Shown: positions 9,302 to 17,795, counted from the stretch's first letter. The stretch is 64,000 nucleotides of DNA from Qipengyuania aestuarii (GCF_019711535.1 NZ_JAIGNP010000003.1:558001-622000), one strand, 5' to 3'. The notes: generated by a model not told the origin, from the letters alone. A program made the numbers and translations.

Positions 9302-10229
9302 CGCGTCTGGGCGGAGGAGCGGCGCGGCCGCGCATCGCCACCACCATGCCGATCAGCGTGATCGCCGCCCCGGCTGCGGGCAGCGGGCCCCAGATATATC
9401 CTTCGAACAGGGTCGACAGGATCATCGCCACGATCGGCACGATCACCGAACTATAGGCCGCCGTGCCCGCCCCCACCTTGCGCACCAGCCCGTAATAGAG
9501 CGGGAAGGTCACGACCGAGCCGAGCAGGCCGAGATAGAGAATGCCCATGGCATAGGCGGGCCTCTCGTCGAACTGCGGCGGACCCTGCGTCACCAGCGCG
9601 AAGCCTGCATTGAGCACCACGCCGACCGCCATCGACCATGCCAGCAGCGTGAGCAGCGGCTGGCGCTTGGCCCCTTCGGTGGCCTGGATGATATTGGCCG
9701 CGCTGGCCGACAGGATGCCGCACACCGTCAGCGCCGCCCCGCCCAGCACTTCGCCCAGCGTGGCGGGCGAGGCGCGCCATTCCTGCGCGAACAGCATGGC
9801 GACGCCCAGTGCGGCGATCGAGGATCCGATCACAAATTCGCGGCGGATCGGCTGGCCCAGCACCAGCCGGCCGAAGATCGCATTGGGCACCACCAGCAGC
9901 GCGAACATCACCGCGACGAGGCCCGAGGTGATGAATTTCTCCGCATTGTAGACGAAGCTGAAATTGAGGCAGAACTGGAACAGCCCCAGCGCAAAGGCCC
10001 AGCGCCAGCCCGCGCGCGGCAGGCGCAGCGGTTCTCCGCGAAGCTTGGCCAGAGCGAACATGCCCAGCGCGGCGACGACGAAGCGCCAGGTGATGGACCA
10101 GCTTGCCGGGACCGAGGATATCTGGTCACGGATGACCAGCCACGTCCCGCCCCAGATCACGCTGACCAGCAGGAAGGCGGCAAGGTTGCGGGGGGCGAGC
10201 AGGCTTTCGCCGCCGGATTGCGCGCTCAT
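9285..10229 (-). CDS. EamA/DMT-family transporter
   Basis: Inner-membrane drug/metabolite transporter of about ten helices. The 314-aa product has the two EamA repeats: the first from FLLVSVIWGGTWLVIRDQ, the second from LGGAALTVCGILSASAANI to the C-terminal helix ITLIGMVVAM. Start ATG at 10229 overlaps the stop of the threonine aldolase gene in an ATGA junction, so the two are translationally coupled; a longer frame upstream lies inside ltaE and is not used. This coupling suggests export of an amino acid or related product of the upstream enzyme, but that is only inference. Substrate not readable. Confidence 0.85.
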   Translation of the reverse strand: MSAQSGGESLLAPRNLAAFLLVSVIWGGTWLVIRDQISSVPASWSITWRFVVAALGMFALAKLRGEPLRLPRAGWRWAFALGLFQFCLNFSFVYNAEKFITSGLVAVMFALLVVPNAIFGRLVLGQPIRREFVIGSSIAALGVAMLFAQEWRASPATLGEVLGGAALTVCGILSASAANIIQATEGAKRQPLLTLLAWSMAVGVVLNAGFALVTQGPPQFDERPAYAMGILYLGLLGSVVTFPLYYGLVRKVGAGTAAYSSVIVPIVAMILSTLFEGYIWGPLPAAGAAITLIGMVVAMRGRAAPPPRRATPEP

Positions 10230-11221
10230 AGGTCCGCAATCGCCTGAGCCAGCGCGCGGGCATCCTCTTCCCGCGTATTCCAGGCGGACACGAAGCGGGC
10301 CGCATCCGCGCCCCAATCGTAAAAGCCGAAACCGCGCCGGCGCAAAACCTCCCGCTCATCCGCCGTACAGCGCACGAACACTTCGTTGGCTTCGACCGGA
10401 TGCATCAGCCGGTCGCCGCAAGCAGCTGCAATCTCGGCGGCCGCCGCATTGGCCGCGCGGGCATTGTGAAGCCAGACATCACCATCCAGCATGGCGTGGA
10501 TCTGCGCGGCAAGGAAACGCCCCTTGCTTTGCAGATGCCCTGCCCGCTTGCGGCGATACTGCGCCACATCGGCCAGGGCGGGATCGAAAAAGACGATCGC
10601 TTCGGCGGTCATCCCGCCATTCTTCACGAAGCCGAAGCTCAGCGCATCGACCTGTCCCGCGGCATCGGCCGGCGGCAGATCGAGAAAGGCCACCGCATTG
10701 GCGAAGCGCGCGCCGTCCATGTGGAAACGCAGGCCGCGCTCGTCCGCCAGCGCGCGAATCGCCGCAATGTCTTCGGGCCGGTAGACGCGGCCATATTCGC
10801 TGGCCTGCGTGATGGAGATCGCATGCGGCTGCACCTGATGCACATCGTCGCGGATCGGATCGATCACCGCGCGAATGCCATCGACGTCCAGCCTCGCCCC
10901 CTCGCCCTGCCCCAGCAGCAGCTTGGCACCGTGCAGATAGAAACCGGGCGCCCCGCCCTCGTCCATTTCGATATGCGCTTCTTCATGGCACACCACCGCG
11001 CCATGCGGCTGCACCATCGTCGCCAGCGCCAGGCAATTGGCTGCCGTACCCGTGGCCACCCACAGGACGGAGCACTCGCGGCCGAACAGGGCGCTCATCC
11101 GCTCGTCGAGCGCGGCGCTCAGCGCGTCGCCGTCATAGGGCGTGTCGCTCGCATCGGCGGCGCGCATCGCGTCCCAGATCGCGGGGTGAACGGATGCGGA
11201 ATTGTCGGACAGGAAGTGCAT
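10226..11221 (-). CDS. ltaE: Low-specificity L-threonine aldolase family (PLP) enzyme
   Basis: Fold-type I PLP enzyme cleaving threonine or allo-threonine to glycine and acetaldehyde. The 331-aa product starts MHFLSDNSASVHPAIWDAM, has the cofactor-region motifs ATGTAANCLAL and FHMDGARFANA, and the probable PLP lysine in SFGFVKNGGM, the VKNG variant common in this subfamily. Length is normal. The gene is followed by an ATGA overlap with the EamA transporter. Divergently placed 52 bp from the GNAT gene. A related beta-eliminating lyase specificity cannot be excluded. Confidence 0.88.
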   Translation of the reverse strand: MHFLSDNSASVHPAIWDAMRAADASDTPYDGDALSAALDERMSALFGRECSVLWVATGTAANCLALATMVQPHGAVVCHEEAHIEMDEGGAPGFYLHGAKLLLGQGEGARLDVDGIRAVIDPIRDDVHQVQPHAISITQASEYGRVYRPEDIAAIRALADERGLRFHMDGARFANAVAFLDLPPADAAGQVDALSFGFVKNGGMTAEAIVFFDPALADVAQYRRKRAGHLQSKGRFLAAQIHAMLDGDVWLHNARAANAAAAEIAAACGDRLMHPVEANEVFVRCTADEREVLRRRGFGFYDWGADAARFVSAWNTREEDARALAQAIADL

Positions 11222-11273
11222 GGAACGCGCATAGCGACTGGGGCGTTAAACCGACAACCACAGAAAGACGATT

Positions 11274-11570
11274 ATGAGCACAAGTCAGGTAGAAATCGAA
11301 CGTCACGCCAATGGCAGCCAGGGCGAATACATCGCCAGGCTCCCCGGTAGCGAGGAGAAGGCCGAGCTGAGCTGGTCCGACCGGAACGGCGTGCGCCACG
11401 CGACACACACTTTCGTGCCGCCCAGCCATCGCGGCAAGGGCGTGGCCGAAGAACTGGTGAAGGCGCTCGTCGCCGATGCGCGCGAACAGGATTTCAAGAT
11501 CGCGCCCGACTGTTCCTATGTCGAACGCTGGTTCGACCGCCACAAGGATTATGCCGACCTGCGCGCCTAG
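11274..11570 (+). CDS. Small GNAT-family N-acetyltransferase (NATD1/YjdJ-like)
   Basis: A 98-aa single-domain protein of the minimal GNAT type. The acetyl-CoA binding signature is visible as VPPSHRGKGVAEELVKAL (residues about 43-60) followed by the strand and helix DFKIAPDCSYVERWFDRHKDY, in which a CSYV-x-x-[WY] segment is typical of this subfamily. Substrate unknown. Start ATG at 11274; no strong Shine-Dalgarno sequence is seen. Its stop overlaps the convergent PH-domain gene by 4 bp. Confidence 0.82.
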   Translation: MSTSQVEIERHANGSQGEYIARLPGSEEKAELSWSDRNGVRHATHTFVPPSHRGKGVAEELVKALVADAREQDFKIAPDCSYVERWFDRHKDYADLRA

Positions 11571-13132
11571 GCCGCAGCGGAGCCTTTGGTATCGAGCAGG
11601 CGGGAGAAATCCGTGCCCGCCATGCTGCGGCAAATATGCGCCCGCCAGTCTTCGGCCTGCGCCAGCGGTACGCCTTTGATCCGGAATTTACCCCCCGCCA
11701 GGCCGAGATGCAGCGTGGCATAGCCGCGCCAGCGGGCAATCGGCCCCTGCGCGATTTCCACCGACTGCAGCTTTACCCGTGACGCGATCGAAAGCTTAGG
11801 GGCAAGGCTGCCGATGCGGTTGTAGACCTGATCTTGGTCGAGCGCGCGGCGGTCCCGCTTCCAGCGCCACCATCCCAGCCCTGCAATGGGTACAATCGCC
11901 AGCAGCGGCAGGATCCACAGCGGTTCCTCCACGGCGATTGCCGCCACGATGGCGAGAATGGCGAGCGCGATGCCTGCGCCGACGACCCGATCGATAAAAT
12001 AGCGCGGCGTCGCCCGCAGCCATGTCACATCCTCTGCGGGCCGGTGAAATCCCGTCAGGCCGATCACGCGATCGATTTCCGGCAGCGTGCCGAAGGGCAC
12101 GGCATCGTGATTCGCGCCTTCGCTGTCGCTTGCGAGGCTGACGATCTTGAGCGCATGCCAGCCGAAGCGCCTGCGTATAAAGCCCGTCTCCATGCGCAAA
12201 GCCTGCACCCGGTGCAGCGGCATGACGAGATCGGTGCGGGTGAGCAGGCCGCGGCGGCGGCGCAATCCCTTGGGCGTACGCTCCAGCCGGAAATCCCATT
12301 CGCGCAACGCGGTGCGGATCACCCCGGTGGCAATTCCCACCGGCACCAGCGCGGCAATCGCCAGTGCAATACCGGCGGCCTTTGCCACCGGCCCGAGACC
12401 GGCGAGCCACTGGCCGGGGCCCGCCAGCTGCTGCTGCCAGCCGTCGACGTCCCACGGATCGAAAGGGAGCAGGAAATCGAGTTGCTGCGCGGCGCCGAAC
12501 AGGACCGCGACGACGGCCAGCGAGAATTCGAATAGGCCGAAGGTCAGGATGCGCCCCGTATCCATGGCGAAGACGGTTTCGGCCTGCGGAGCCGGCTTCG
12601 TTTCCTTGGGCATTTCCGCGCTCGCTACGAAAGGAGCGCCGGACAGGACCGGGGCCCGCGCCGGTTCATCGTCCTTGCGGTCGCGCACGAGTTCGCGCAG
12701 CCGCTCACCCTCGGCTTCCGACAGATAGGCCAGCGTCAGATCGTCCCCGCCGCCGGCGCCGGTCTCGAACTTGACCTCGACCAGGCCGAACAGCCGCGGC
12801 AGCAGCTTCTGTTCGAGGCTGACATCCTGGATGCGGTCATAGGGCACCGACCGCGCCGACCGGGACAGAACGCCGCTTTCCACCCGCACATCGCTCTCGC
12901 CGATCGTATAGGTCAGGCGCGCCCATTGCAGATAGGCGACAAGCACGTTGAGGAGGATGACGACTATCAGTATCGGCACGGCGAAGGCAAGAAATCCCGC
13001 ATCCCCTTCGCGGTTCAGGATCGCCACACCGCCCAATACAACCGGGACGACGAGCTGGGCCAGCAGACCCACCGCCCGCACTGCGAAACTCATCGGATTG
13101 GTCCGCCGGGGGGCGGCCGCTTCGCCGGTCAT
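11567..13132 (-). CDS. Multi-PH-domain (bPH2/DUF304) membrane protein, YdbT-like
   Basis: A 521-aa membrane protein with repeated bacterial PH (DUF304, now bPH2) domains separated by transmembrane pairs. The first helices are VGLLAQLVVPVVLGGVAIL and the following AFAVPILIVVILLNVLVAYL; the first PH domain carries RLTYTIGESDVRVESGVLSRSARSVPYDRIQDV, the second ...ERTPKGLRRRRGLLTRTDLVMPLHRVQAL, the third ...NRIGSLAPKLSIASRVKLQSVEI. The RSxxxPYDRIQDV and MPLHRVQAL segments are the family hallmarks. Function of YdbS/YdbT pairs is unsettled. It is translationally coupled (ATGA) to the YdbS-like gene. Confidence 0.85.
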   Translation of the reverse strand: MTGEAAAPRRTNPMSFAVRAVGLLAQLVVPVVLGGVAILNREGDAGFLAFAVPILIVVILLNVLVAYLQWARLTYTIGESDVRVESGVLSRSARSVPYDRIQDVSLEQKLLPRLFGLVEVKFETGAGGGDDLTLAYLSEAEGERLRELVRDRKDDEPARAPVLSGAPFVASAEMPKETKPAPQAETVFAMDTGRILTFGLFEFSLAVVAVLFGAAQQLDFLLPFDPWDVDGWQQQLAGPGQWLAGLGPVAKAAGIALAIAALVPVGIATGVIRTALREWDFRLERTPKGLRRRRGLLTRTDLVMPLHRVQALRMETGFIRRRFGWHALKIVSLASDSEGANHDAVPFGTLPEIDRVIGLTGFHRPAEDVTWLRATPRYFIDRVVGAGIALAILAIVAAIAVEEPLWILPLLAIVPIAGLGWWRWKRDRRALDQDQVYNRIGSLAPKLSIASRVKLQSVEIAQGPIARWRGYATLHLGLAGGKFRIKGVPLAQAEDWRAHICRSMAGTDFSRLLDTKGSAAA

Positions 13133-13596
13133 TGCGTGTCGCGCCGGATGGCGGTCCGGATCTCCTCGCGCATGGCGAGCGCATCCTCATGCGCCAGCCC
13201 GCCCAGCGAGACGGAGGCATTGTGCGATCCTGCCGTATGCACCGTCACCGTCGCGAGGCCGAACATCCGTTCGAGCGGCCCGCGATCGACATCGATATGC
13301 TGGACCCGGCCGAACGGCACCACGGTATCCGAACGGAACATCACGCCGCGCACCACCCGCAGCTGCTCTTCGGCCAGCGAATAGCCGCGCGTGCTGAAGC
13401 GGCGCATCGGCAGATAGACGACGAGAAAGAGGGCCAGCAATAGCCCGGGCACCCAGACCACGCCGGTCCAGCCGGGAATGGCGACTTCCGCAATGGTCGA
13501 TGCGATCACCAGCAGCACGGCCGGAATGGAATAGACCAGCCGCATCATCGATTTGTAGCGCGGGTCTAGCTGGGTGAGATCGTGGCTATCGTCCAT
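13129..13596 (-). CDS. PH-domain (bPH2/DUF304) membrane protein, YdbS-like
   Basis: A 155-aa protein with two hydrophobic helices (SIPAVLLVIASTIAEVAI and VVWVPGLLLALFLVVYL) followed by one bPH2 domain (RGYSLAEEQLRVVRGVMF, VPFGRVQHIDVDRG, LERMFGLATVTVHTAG). This single-domain plus multi-domain gene pair is the usual YdbS-YdbT arrangement of Gram-negative and Gram-positive bacteria. First gene of the pair; upstream is the 300-bp AT-rich region at 13597-13896. Role unknown; membrane-associated by prediction. Confidence 0.85.
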   Translation of the reverse strand: MDDSHDLTQLDPRYKSMMRLVYSIPAVLLVIASTIAEVAIPGWTGVVWVPGLLLALFLVVYLPMRRFSTRGYSLAEEQLRVVRGVMFRSDTVVPFGRVQHIDVDRGPLERMFGLATVTVHTAGSHNASVSLGGLAHEDALAMREEIRTAIRRDTQ

Positions 13597-13896
13597 GCGC
13601 CTTGCATATGCAATACACCCGCCGCGTCAACGCCTTTGATCGACGGGGCTGGTCGGGAAAGGCAGTTGCAATTCACCTTGTCCGCGAAGTGATCAGGATT
13701 TGATCTTTCCGACGCCTAGGCGCGCTCGATTCCCGACCGAAAATCTCGCCCTTTAAACCTACGTAGTGCCCCTTATATTGGCGATTAATTTAGGTTAATC
13801 AGGGGTTTATACATATTGCATTCCTCTTATATAAAGTTAAGTTCCTCCCCTGGGTCGCTTCGAGTTAAAGCTTAGAGAAGCGGTTGAGGCATAGGA
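13597..13896. promoter_or_regulatory. AT-rich divergent control region with palindromes, upstream of the LuxR-type regulator
   Basis: No gene found. The second half (about 13740-13890) is far more AT-rich than its surroundings. It contains the perfect palindrome CTACGTAG (13759-13766), the dyad GATTAA-N6-TTAATC (13783-13800) flanked by CCCCT and AGGGG, and TA-rich stretches (TTTATACATATTG, TTATATAAAG) that could be promoter elements for the regulator at 13897. It also must hold the promoter for the minus-strand PH-domain pair. Which protein binds is not readable. Confidence 0.5.
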
Positions 13897-14505
13897 ATGA
13901 GGATTTATATCGTCGAGGCAGATGAATCTGTCCGCGCGACGCTGAAGCAGCTCTTGGAAGACACTGATCACGAGGTTGAATGGTACAAATCGGGTCGTAA
14001 TTTCGTCCGGAAATCCCGGAAGGTTCCTCCGGGTTGCATCGTCGCCGACAAGAATCTCCCGGACCTTCAGGCAAGCCATGCTCATTGCGAACTCCTGCAG
14101 GAATGCATGGAGCGCCACGAGGTCATCTTGCTGAGCGGGCCGTGCGATGTTTGCGATGCGGTCGCTGCGATGCGGGCCGGCGTGCTCGATTTTTTCGAGC
14201 TCCCCTACCGGCGAGCTGAATTGCTCGATGCCATAACCCGGGCGCAGTTGCGCCTGGAGGAACGCGTCGCCGAGAAGCGCGAGGATGCGAAGAACCTTCA
14301 GCTGTTCGGAAAACTGACCAAGCGAGAGCTGTCGGTGCTGCGCGCGTCGAAAGATGGCGAGAGCAGCAAGATCGCGGCCTACAAACTCGGCCTCAGCCCG
14401 CGCACCGTCGAAATGTACCGGTCCCGGATCCTGCAGAAGCTCAAAGTGCCATCATTTTCCGCTGCGCTGGTCAAAGCGCAAGCCGCCCGGCTCCTCCATT
14501 CGTAG
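13897..14505 (+). CDS. FixJ/LuxR-family response-regulator-like transcription factor with degenerate receiver
   Basis: A 202-aa DNA-binding regulator: receiver domain (1-120), linker with LEERVAEKRED, then a LuxR-type helix-turn-helix (139-200: LTKRELSVLRAS, KIAAYKLGLSPRTVEMYRSR). The phosphoacceptor aspartate is retained (D51 in VADKNLPDL), and S80 occupies the Thr/Ser switch site. Two other pocket residues are changed: one of the acidic pair is alanine (IVEADES, A8) and the invariant lysine of the KP motif is leucine (FFELPY, L102). It may thus respond differently from a classical two-component regulator. No histidine kinase is nearby. It precedes a 190-aa unknown and an adhesin on the same strand and is the obvious candidate to regulate them (inference). 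Confidence 0.85.
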   Translation: MRIYIVEADESVRATLKQLLEDTDHEVEWYKSGRNFVRKSRKVPPGCIVADKNLPDLQASHAHCELLQECMERHEVILLSGPCDVCDAVAAMRAGVLDFFELPYRRAELLDAITRAQLRLEERVAEKREDAKNLQLFGKLTKRELSVLRASKDGESSKIAAYKLGLSPRTVEMYRSRILQKLKVPSFSAALVKAQAARLLHS

Positions 14506-14648
14506 GAATTCTGGGCGGCTTGTACGCGGCTCCCAGATGCGCCCGTAATTCCACCGTAACTCCAGCGATTTGCCGTTGAATTGCGGCATTCCGGTACATC
14601 CAATTTTCCGACAGCTTCGAAGCTCACCACGGGCAAGAGGAGGCCGGA

Positions 14649-15221
14649 ATGCCGATGCGGAATGCGCTCCCGTCACGCCAGCAGCGAGCTCGCCGCACGT
14701 CTTTCGGCGACTTCTATTACCGGACGCCTGCCCACGCCCGGGAACGACCGGTATGGCTCCGCTTCCTCCACCTTTCCCGCCAGATCTACGGCTCGCCGTT
14801 TTCCGCCTTGGTTGCGCTCGGCTCAGGCGGTCCGCAGGTGCTGGACTGGGTCGATAACCGGCTCGACGGAGCATTCTCCGACTACGTCGAAAAGCTGGAA
14901 ACAGAAGTGTCCCTGGCGTCTCCCCCACGCCCGCTGCACCCGCTGAATTCGATCATGATTTCCGGCGACTGGATTTGCGTACGCTTATCCTATTTCGGTT
15001 CGCGCGCACCGATTGGCATCGCGGTCTTTTTGGAAGATGCCGCCAACAGCCTGCCCGACACCGCTTCCCTGCATTCGCTCGAGAAGGTGCTGACAGCCTT
15101 TCTCCGCTCCCGCCTTCCCCACGAAGACCCAAAGGCGCCGTCTTCGTGGCCGCACGAGCTGTCCGGGCACGCCACTGCCCCGGCACAGATCACCGGCGCC
15201 AATACAACGAAGAGAGGCTGA
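14649..15221 (+). CDS. Unrecognised 190-aa protein preceding the adhesin gene
   Basis: I do not recognise this family. Start ATG at 14649 is supported by a perfect AGGAGG five bases upstream. The N-terminus is basic (MPMRNALPSRQQRARR) without a convincing signal peptide or transmembrane segment. The middle is the most ordered-looking part (FLHLSRQIYGSPFSALVALG, VLDWVDNRLDGAFSDYVEKLE, SGDWICVRLSYFGSRAPIGIAVFLED), and the last 35 residues are Pro/Ser/Thr-rich and likely disordered. Its stop is 3 bp before the adhesin ATG and the adhesin ribosome site (AGAGAGG) lies within its last codons, so the two are probably cotranslated. It could be a cytosolic helper or regulator of the adhesin; this is inference from position only. 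Confidence 0.7.
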   Translation: MPMRNALPSRQQRARRTSFGDFYYRTPAHARERPVWLRFLHLSRQIYGSPFSALVALGSGGPQVLDWVDNRLDGAFSDYVEKLETEVSLASPPRPLHPLNSIMISGDWICVRLSYFGSRAPIGIAVFLEDAANSLPDTASLHSLEKVLTAFLRSRLPHEDPKAPSSWPHELSGHATAPAQITGANTTKRG

Positions 15222-15224
15222 ACA

Positions 15225-17717
15225 ATGATGAATTCCAAAACAGGTAGAGCGTCGGGCATCGGCGCTCTCAGGATCGCTGCTCTTGCCACTGTAGCAACCA
15301 GCGCTTTCACATTGCCGGGACTTGAAAACGAGGCTCACGCCCAGGCTCTTGCTCCCGTGGCGGACGTCTGCACCGGGTTGAGTTTGAACGAATCGCAGCT
15401 GACAAATTTGCTGGGCGCGGTGAACCAACCGATCGTCACGCCGATCCAAGGCACCGTTAACGGGGTGCTGGACATTCTTGCCGTGGTCGACAGTGCGCTG
15501 CCGGTAACGTTGGGAACTCTCGCCGACCTGAATATCGACGTCACGACAATCGTCGATGACGCCGTGGCCGGTAATCCGGTCAGCGTGCAACTGGTAGATT
15601 CCAGCGGCACGGTGCTGGGCGCCGGCGAGTGTAACCTGGCCGCCGACGCCTATACGTTGAACACCCAATCCGGCATCCAGATCGGTGGCAATCAGATTTC
15701 GGGTCTCGGCGCAAATGGACAGGCCGCTTCGGCCGGAGAACTGGATGCCATCGCTTTCGGCAATAACGCCAGCACCGCGGCGGGAGCGACTGGCGCCATT
15801 GCGCTCGGCACGAATGCCTTCGTCACCGCGCCGAACAGTGTTGCGCTGGGTGCCGATTCCGTTGCCGACCGCGCCAACACCGTTTCGGTCGGGGCAGCGG
15901 GCGCCGAGCGCCAGATCACCAATGTCGCAGCGGGCACCGCACCAACCGATGCGGCAACCGTGGGCCAGGTGGATACAGCCATTGCCGCCGCGACGGGCAA
16001 TTCCGTCCAATACGATGGTGCTGGGCAGACATCTGTAACATTGGCCGGCGCAGGCGGCACTACCGTCACAAACGTCGCTGATGGAGCGCTGTCCGCTACG
16101 TCGAGCGATGCCGTAAACGGCTCGCAGCTATTTGCTACCAATCAAGACGTCGCGGCGAATGCCGGCGACATCAGCGCCCTCGATGGCAGGGTGACCGCCA
16201 ATGACGCCGACATTGCTTCGCTTGATGGCCGAGTAACCACGAATGAAAGCGACATTGCGTCTCTGGACGGTCGGGTCACTACCAACGAAACCGATATCGC
16301 AGACCTGCAGGCTCTAGGCGTTCAGTATGACGACGCCAGCCAAGGTACCATCACGCTTGGTGGCGCGGACGGTACGATCGTAACCAATGTCGCACCCGGG
16401 GCGCTGAATGCGACCTCGACGGACGCTGTAAACGGAGCGCAGCTCTTCGCGACGAATCAGGCTGTGGGCGCTCTGGACACACGCGTGACTCAGAATGAAG
16501 TCGATATCGCCACCAATACCGCCGACATCGCAGCTCTTCAGGTGACTACAGGAGGTTTCGACACCAGAATTACGCAGAACGAAAATGATATCGCAGCCCT
16601 CGACGGAAGGGTGACTACCAACGAGGCAGACATCGCCACCCTCGATGGCAGGGTAACCACAAACGAGACCGACATTGCAAACCTCGACGGTCGCGTCACC
16701 ACCAACGAAACCGATATCGCCAATCTCGACGGGCGTGTGACAACCAATGAGGGAGACATCGCCAATCTGGATGGCCGTGTCACGGTCAATGAGGGGGACA
16801 TCGCCAGCCTCGACGGTCGCGTCACGACAAATGAGGGGGACATTACCAACCTCGACACCCGCGTTACGACTGCGGAGGGAAATATCTCCAGCATCGACAG
16901 TCGGGTGACAGTCAACGAAGGCAGTATAGTCAGCATACAGGCGCAGTTGGCCAATGTGCCGGTAACCTATGTGTCCGATGCTGATGGAACGACCCCGAGT
17001 GCAACGCCGACCGATACTGTCGCCTTCCAGTCTGCCAGTGGCGGAGCCGCGCGGGTGACCAATGTGGCGGCCGGAGCGCTGACGGCCACGTCCACCGATG
17101 CGGTGAACGGCAGCCAACTGTTCGAGACGAATGGGCAGGTTGCTCAGAACGCTTCGGATATCACCACTGTCCGCAACAATCTGCAGGGCAGCACCGTGGT
17201 GGCAGTGCAATATTCGGATCCCGACAATCCCAACGTCAGCAATGGCGGCACGATCACCAATGATGTCGCCCTGGTAGGGGCAGACTTCTCCGCCCCGGTG
17301 GTGTTGCACAATGTCGCCAACGGCACGCTGGCCAACGACGCTGCCAATATCGGCCAACTTCAGGCCGGTCTCGCCGACGTCATGGCCACCTCGATGGGCT
17401 ATACCGATACCCGCGTTATGGAAGCCATGGCCTATACCGATATGCGGGTGGCCGATCTTACCTTCGACCTCGCCGATCTGCGCGATGACGCGTTCGCCGG
17501 CACGGCCGCAGCCATGGCCATGTCGGCCATTCCGCAGTCGGTCGATCCGAGCAAGTCGACGATCGGCGGCGGGGTTGGCCATTATCGCGGCGAAACGGCC
17601 TTCGGCTTCGGCTATTCCGGCCTCACCGGAGACGGCAAAATGTCATTCAACGTAAGAGGTACGATCGATACCCACGGCAAGGGAGGCGTCGCAGCAGGAG
17701 CCGGCTTCCACTTCTGA
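15225..17717 (+). CDS. YadA-type trimeric autotransporter adhesin
   Basis: Surface adhesin secreted by the type Vc route. The 830-aa product has a long signal peptide ending ...LENEAHA|QA, a globular N-terminal region, a YadA-type head with the repeated IALGTNA / VALGADS pattern (about 160-225), a neck (RQITNVAAGTAPTDAATVGQVD region), three ...TNVA.GAL.ATS.DAVNGSQLF connector motifs, long coiled-coil stalks built of 14-residue repeats, and the C-terminal membrane anchor (about 765-830) ending in phenylalanine as expected for BAM recognition. The start could equally be the second ATG at 15228. It follows the unknown 190-aa gene by 3 bp and ends at a strong terminator. The binding target is unknown. 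Confidence 0.95.
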   Translation: MMNSKTGRASGIGALRIAALATVATSAFTLPGLENEAHAQALAPVADVCTGLSLNESQLTNLLGAVNQPIVTPIQGTVNGVLDILAVVDSALPVTLGTLADLNIDVTTIVDDAVAGNPVSVQLVDSSGTVLGAGECNLAADAYTLNTQSGIQIGGNQISGLGANGQAASAGELDAIAFGNNASTAAGATGAIALGTNAFVTAPNSVALGADSVADRANTVSVGAAGAERQITNVAAGTAPTDAATVGQVDTAIAAATGNSVQYDGAGQTSVTLAGAGGTTVTNVADGALSATSSDAVNGSQLFATNQDVAANAGDISALDGRVTANDADIASLDGRVTTNESDIASLDGRVTTNETDIADLQALGVQYDDASQGTITLGGADGTIVTNVAPGALNATSTDAVNGAQLFATNQAVGALDTRVTQNEVDIATNTADIAALQVTTGGFDTRITQNENDIAALDGRVTTNEADIATLDGRVTTNETDIANLDGRVTTNETDIANLDGRVTTNEGDIANLDGRVTVNEGDIASLDGRVTTNEGDITNLDTRVTTAEGNISSIDSRVTVNEGSIVSIQAQLANVPVTYVSDADGTTPSATPTDTVAFQSASGGAARVTNVAAGALTATSTDAVNGSQLFETNGQVAQNASDITTVRNNLQGSTVVAVQYSDPDNPNVSNGGTITNDVALVGADFSAPVVLHNVANGTLANDAANIGQLQAGLADVMATSMGYTDTRVMEAMAYTDMRVADLTFDLADLRDDAFAGTAAAMAMSAIPQSVDPSKSTIGGGVGHYRGETAFGFGYSGLTGDGKMSFNVRGTIDTHGKGGVAAGAGFHF
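16161..16286 (+). repeat. Adhesin stalk repeats, first block (3 x 42 bp)
   Basis: Three tandem 42-bp units encoding 14-residue repeats of the form xxDIxxLDGRVTxN (AGDISALDGRVTAN, DADIASLDGRVTTN, ESDIASLDGRVTTN), followed by a degenerate fourth. Two heptads per unit put Ile, Leu, Val and Asn in core positions of a trimeric coiled coil. Confidence 0.9.
16581..16916 (+). repeat. Adhesin stalk repeats, second block (8 x 42 bp)
   Basis: Eight consecutive 42-bp units encode ExDIxxLDGRVTTN-type repeats, the last two diverged (EGDITNLDTRVTTA, EGNISSIDSRVTVN). The nucleotide units differ at third positions, so the array is protein-selected and not recently duplicated as a whole, though the third and fourth units encode the identical 14-mer ETDIANLDGRVTTN. 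The Asn at the second d position of each unit matches the asparagine layers known to hold anions in other trimeric adhesin stalks. Confidence 0.9.
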
Positions 17718-17742
17718 CAGTTATCGGCTTCAAGCCCCCACT

Positions 17743-17771
17743 GGGGTCGGCTCCGCGCCGGCCCCTTTTTT
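17743..17771 (+). terminator. Intrinsic terminator after the adhesin gene
   Basis: A 9-bp stem GGGGTCGGC / GCCGGCCCC (one G-U pair) with loop TCCGC is followed by TTTTTT (17766-17771), 26 bp past the adhesin stop codon. Confidence 0.9.
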
Positions 17772-17795
17772 CGGCATCACGATAATGCCGGGAGA

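Noticed and set aside
16161..16916. Regularly spaced repeats resembling a CRISPR array
   Set aside because: The 42-bp units are contiguous, have no unique spacers and are translated as coiled-coil repeats of the adhesin.
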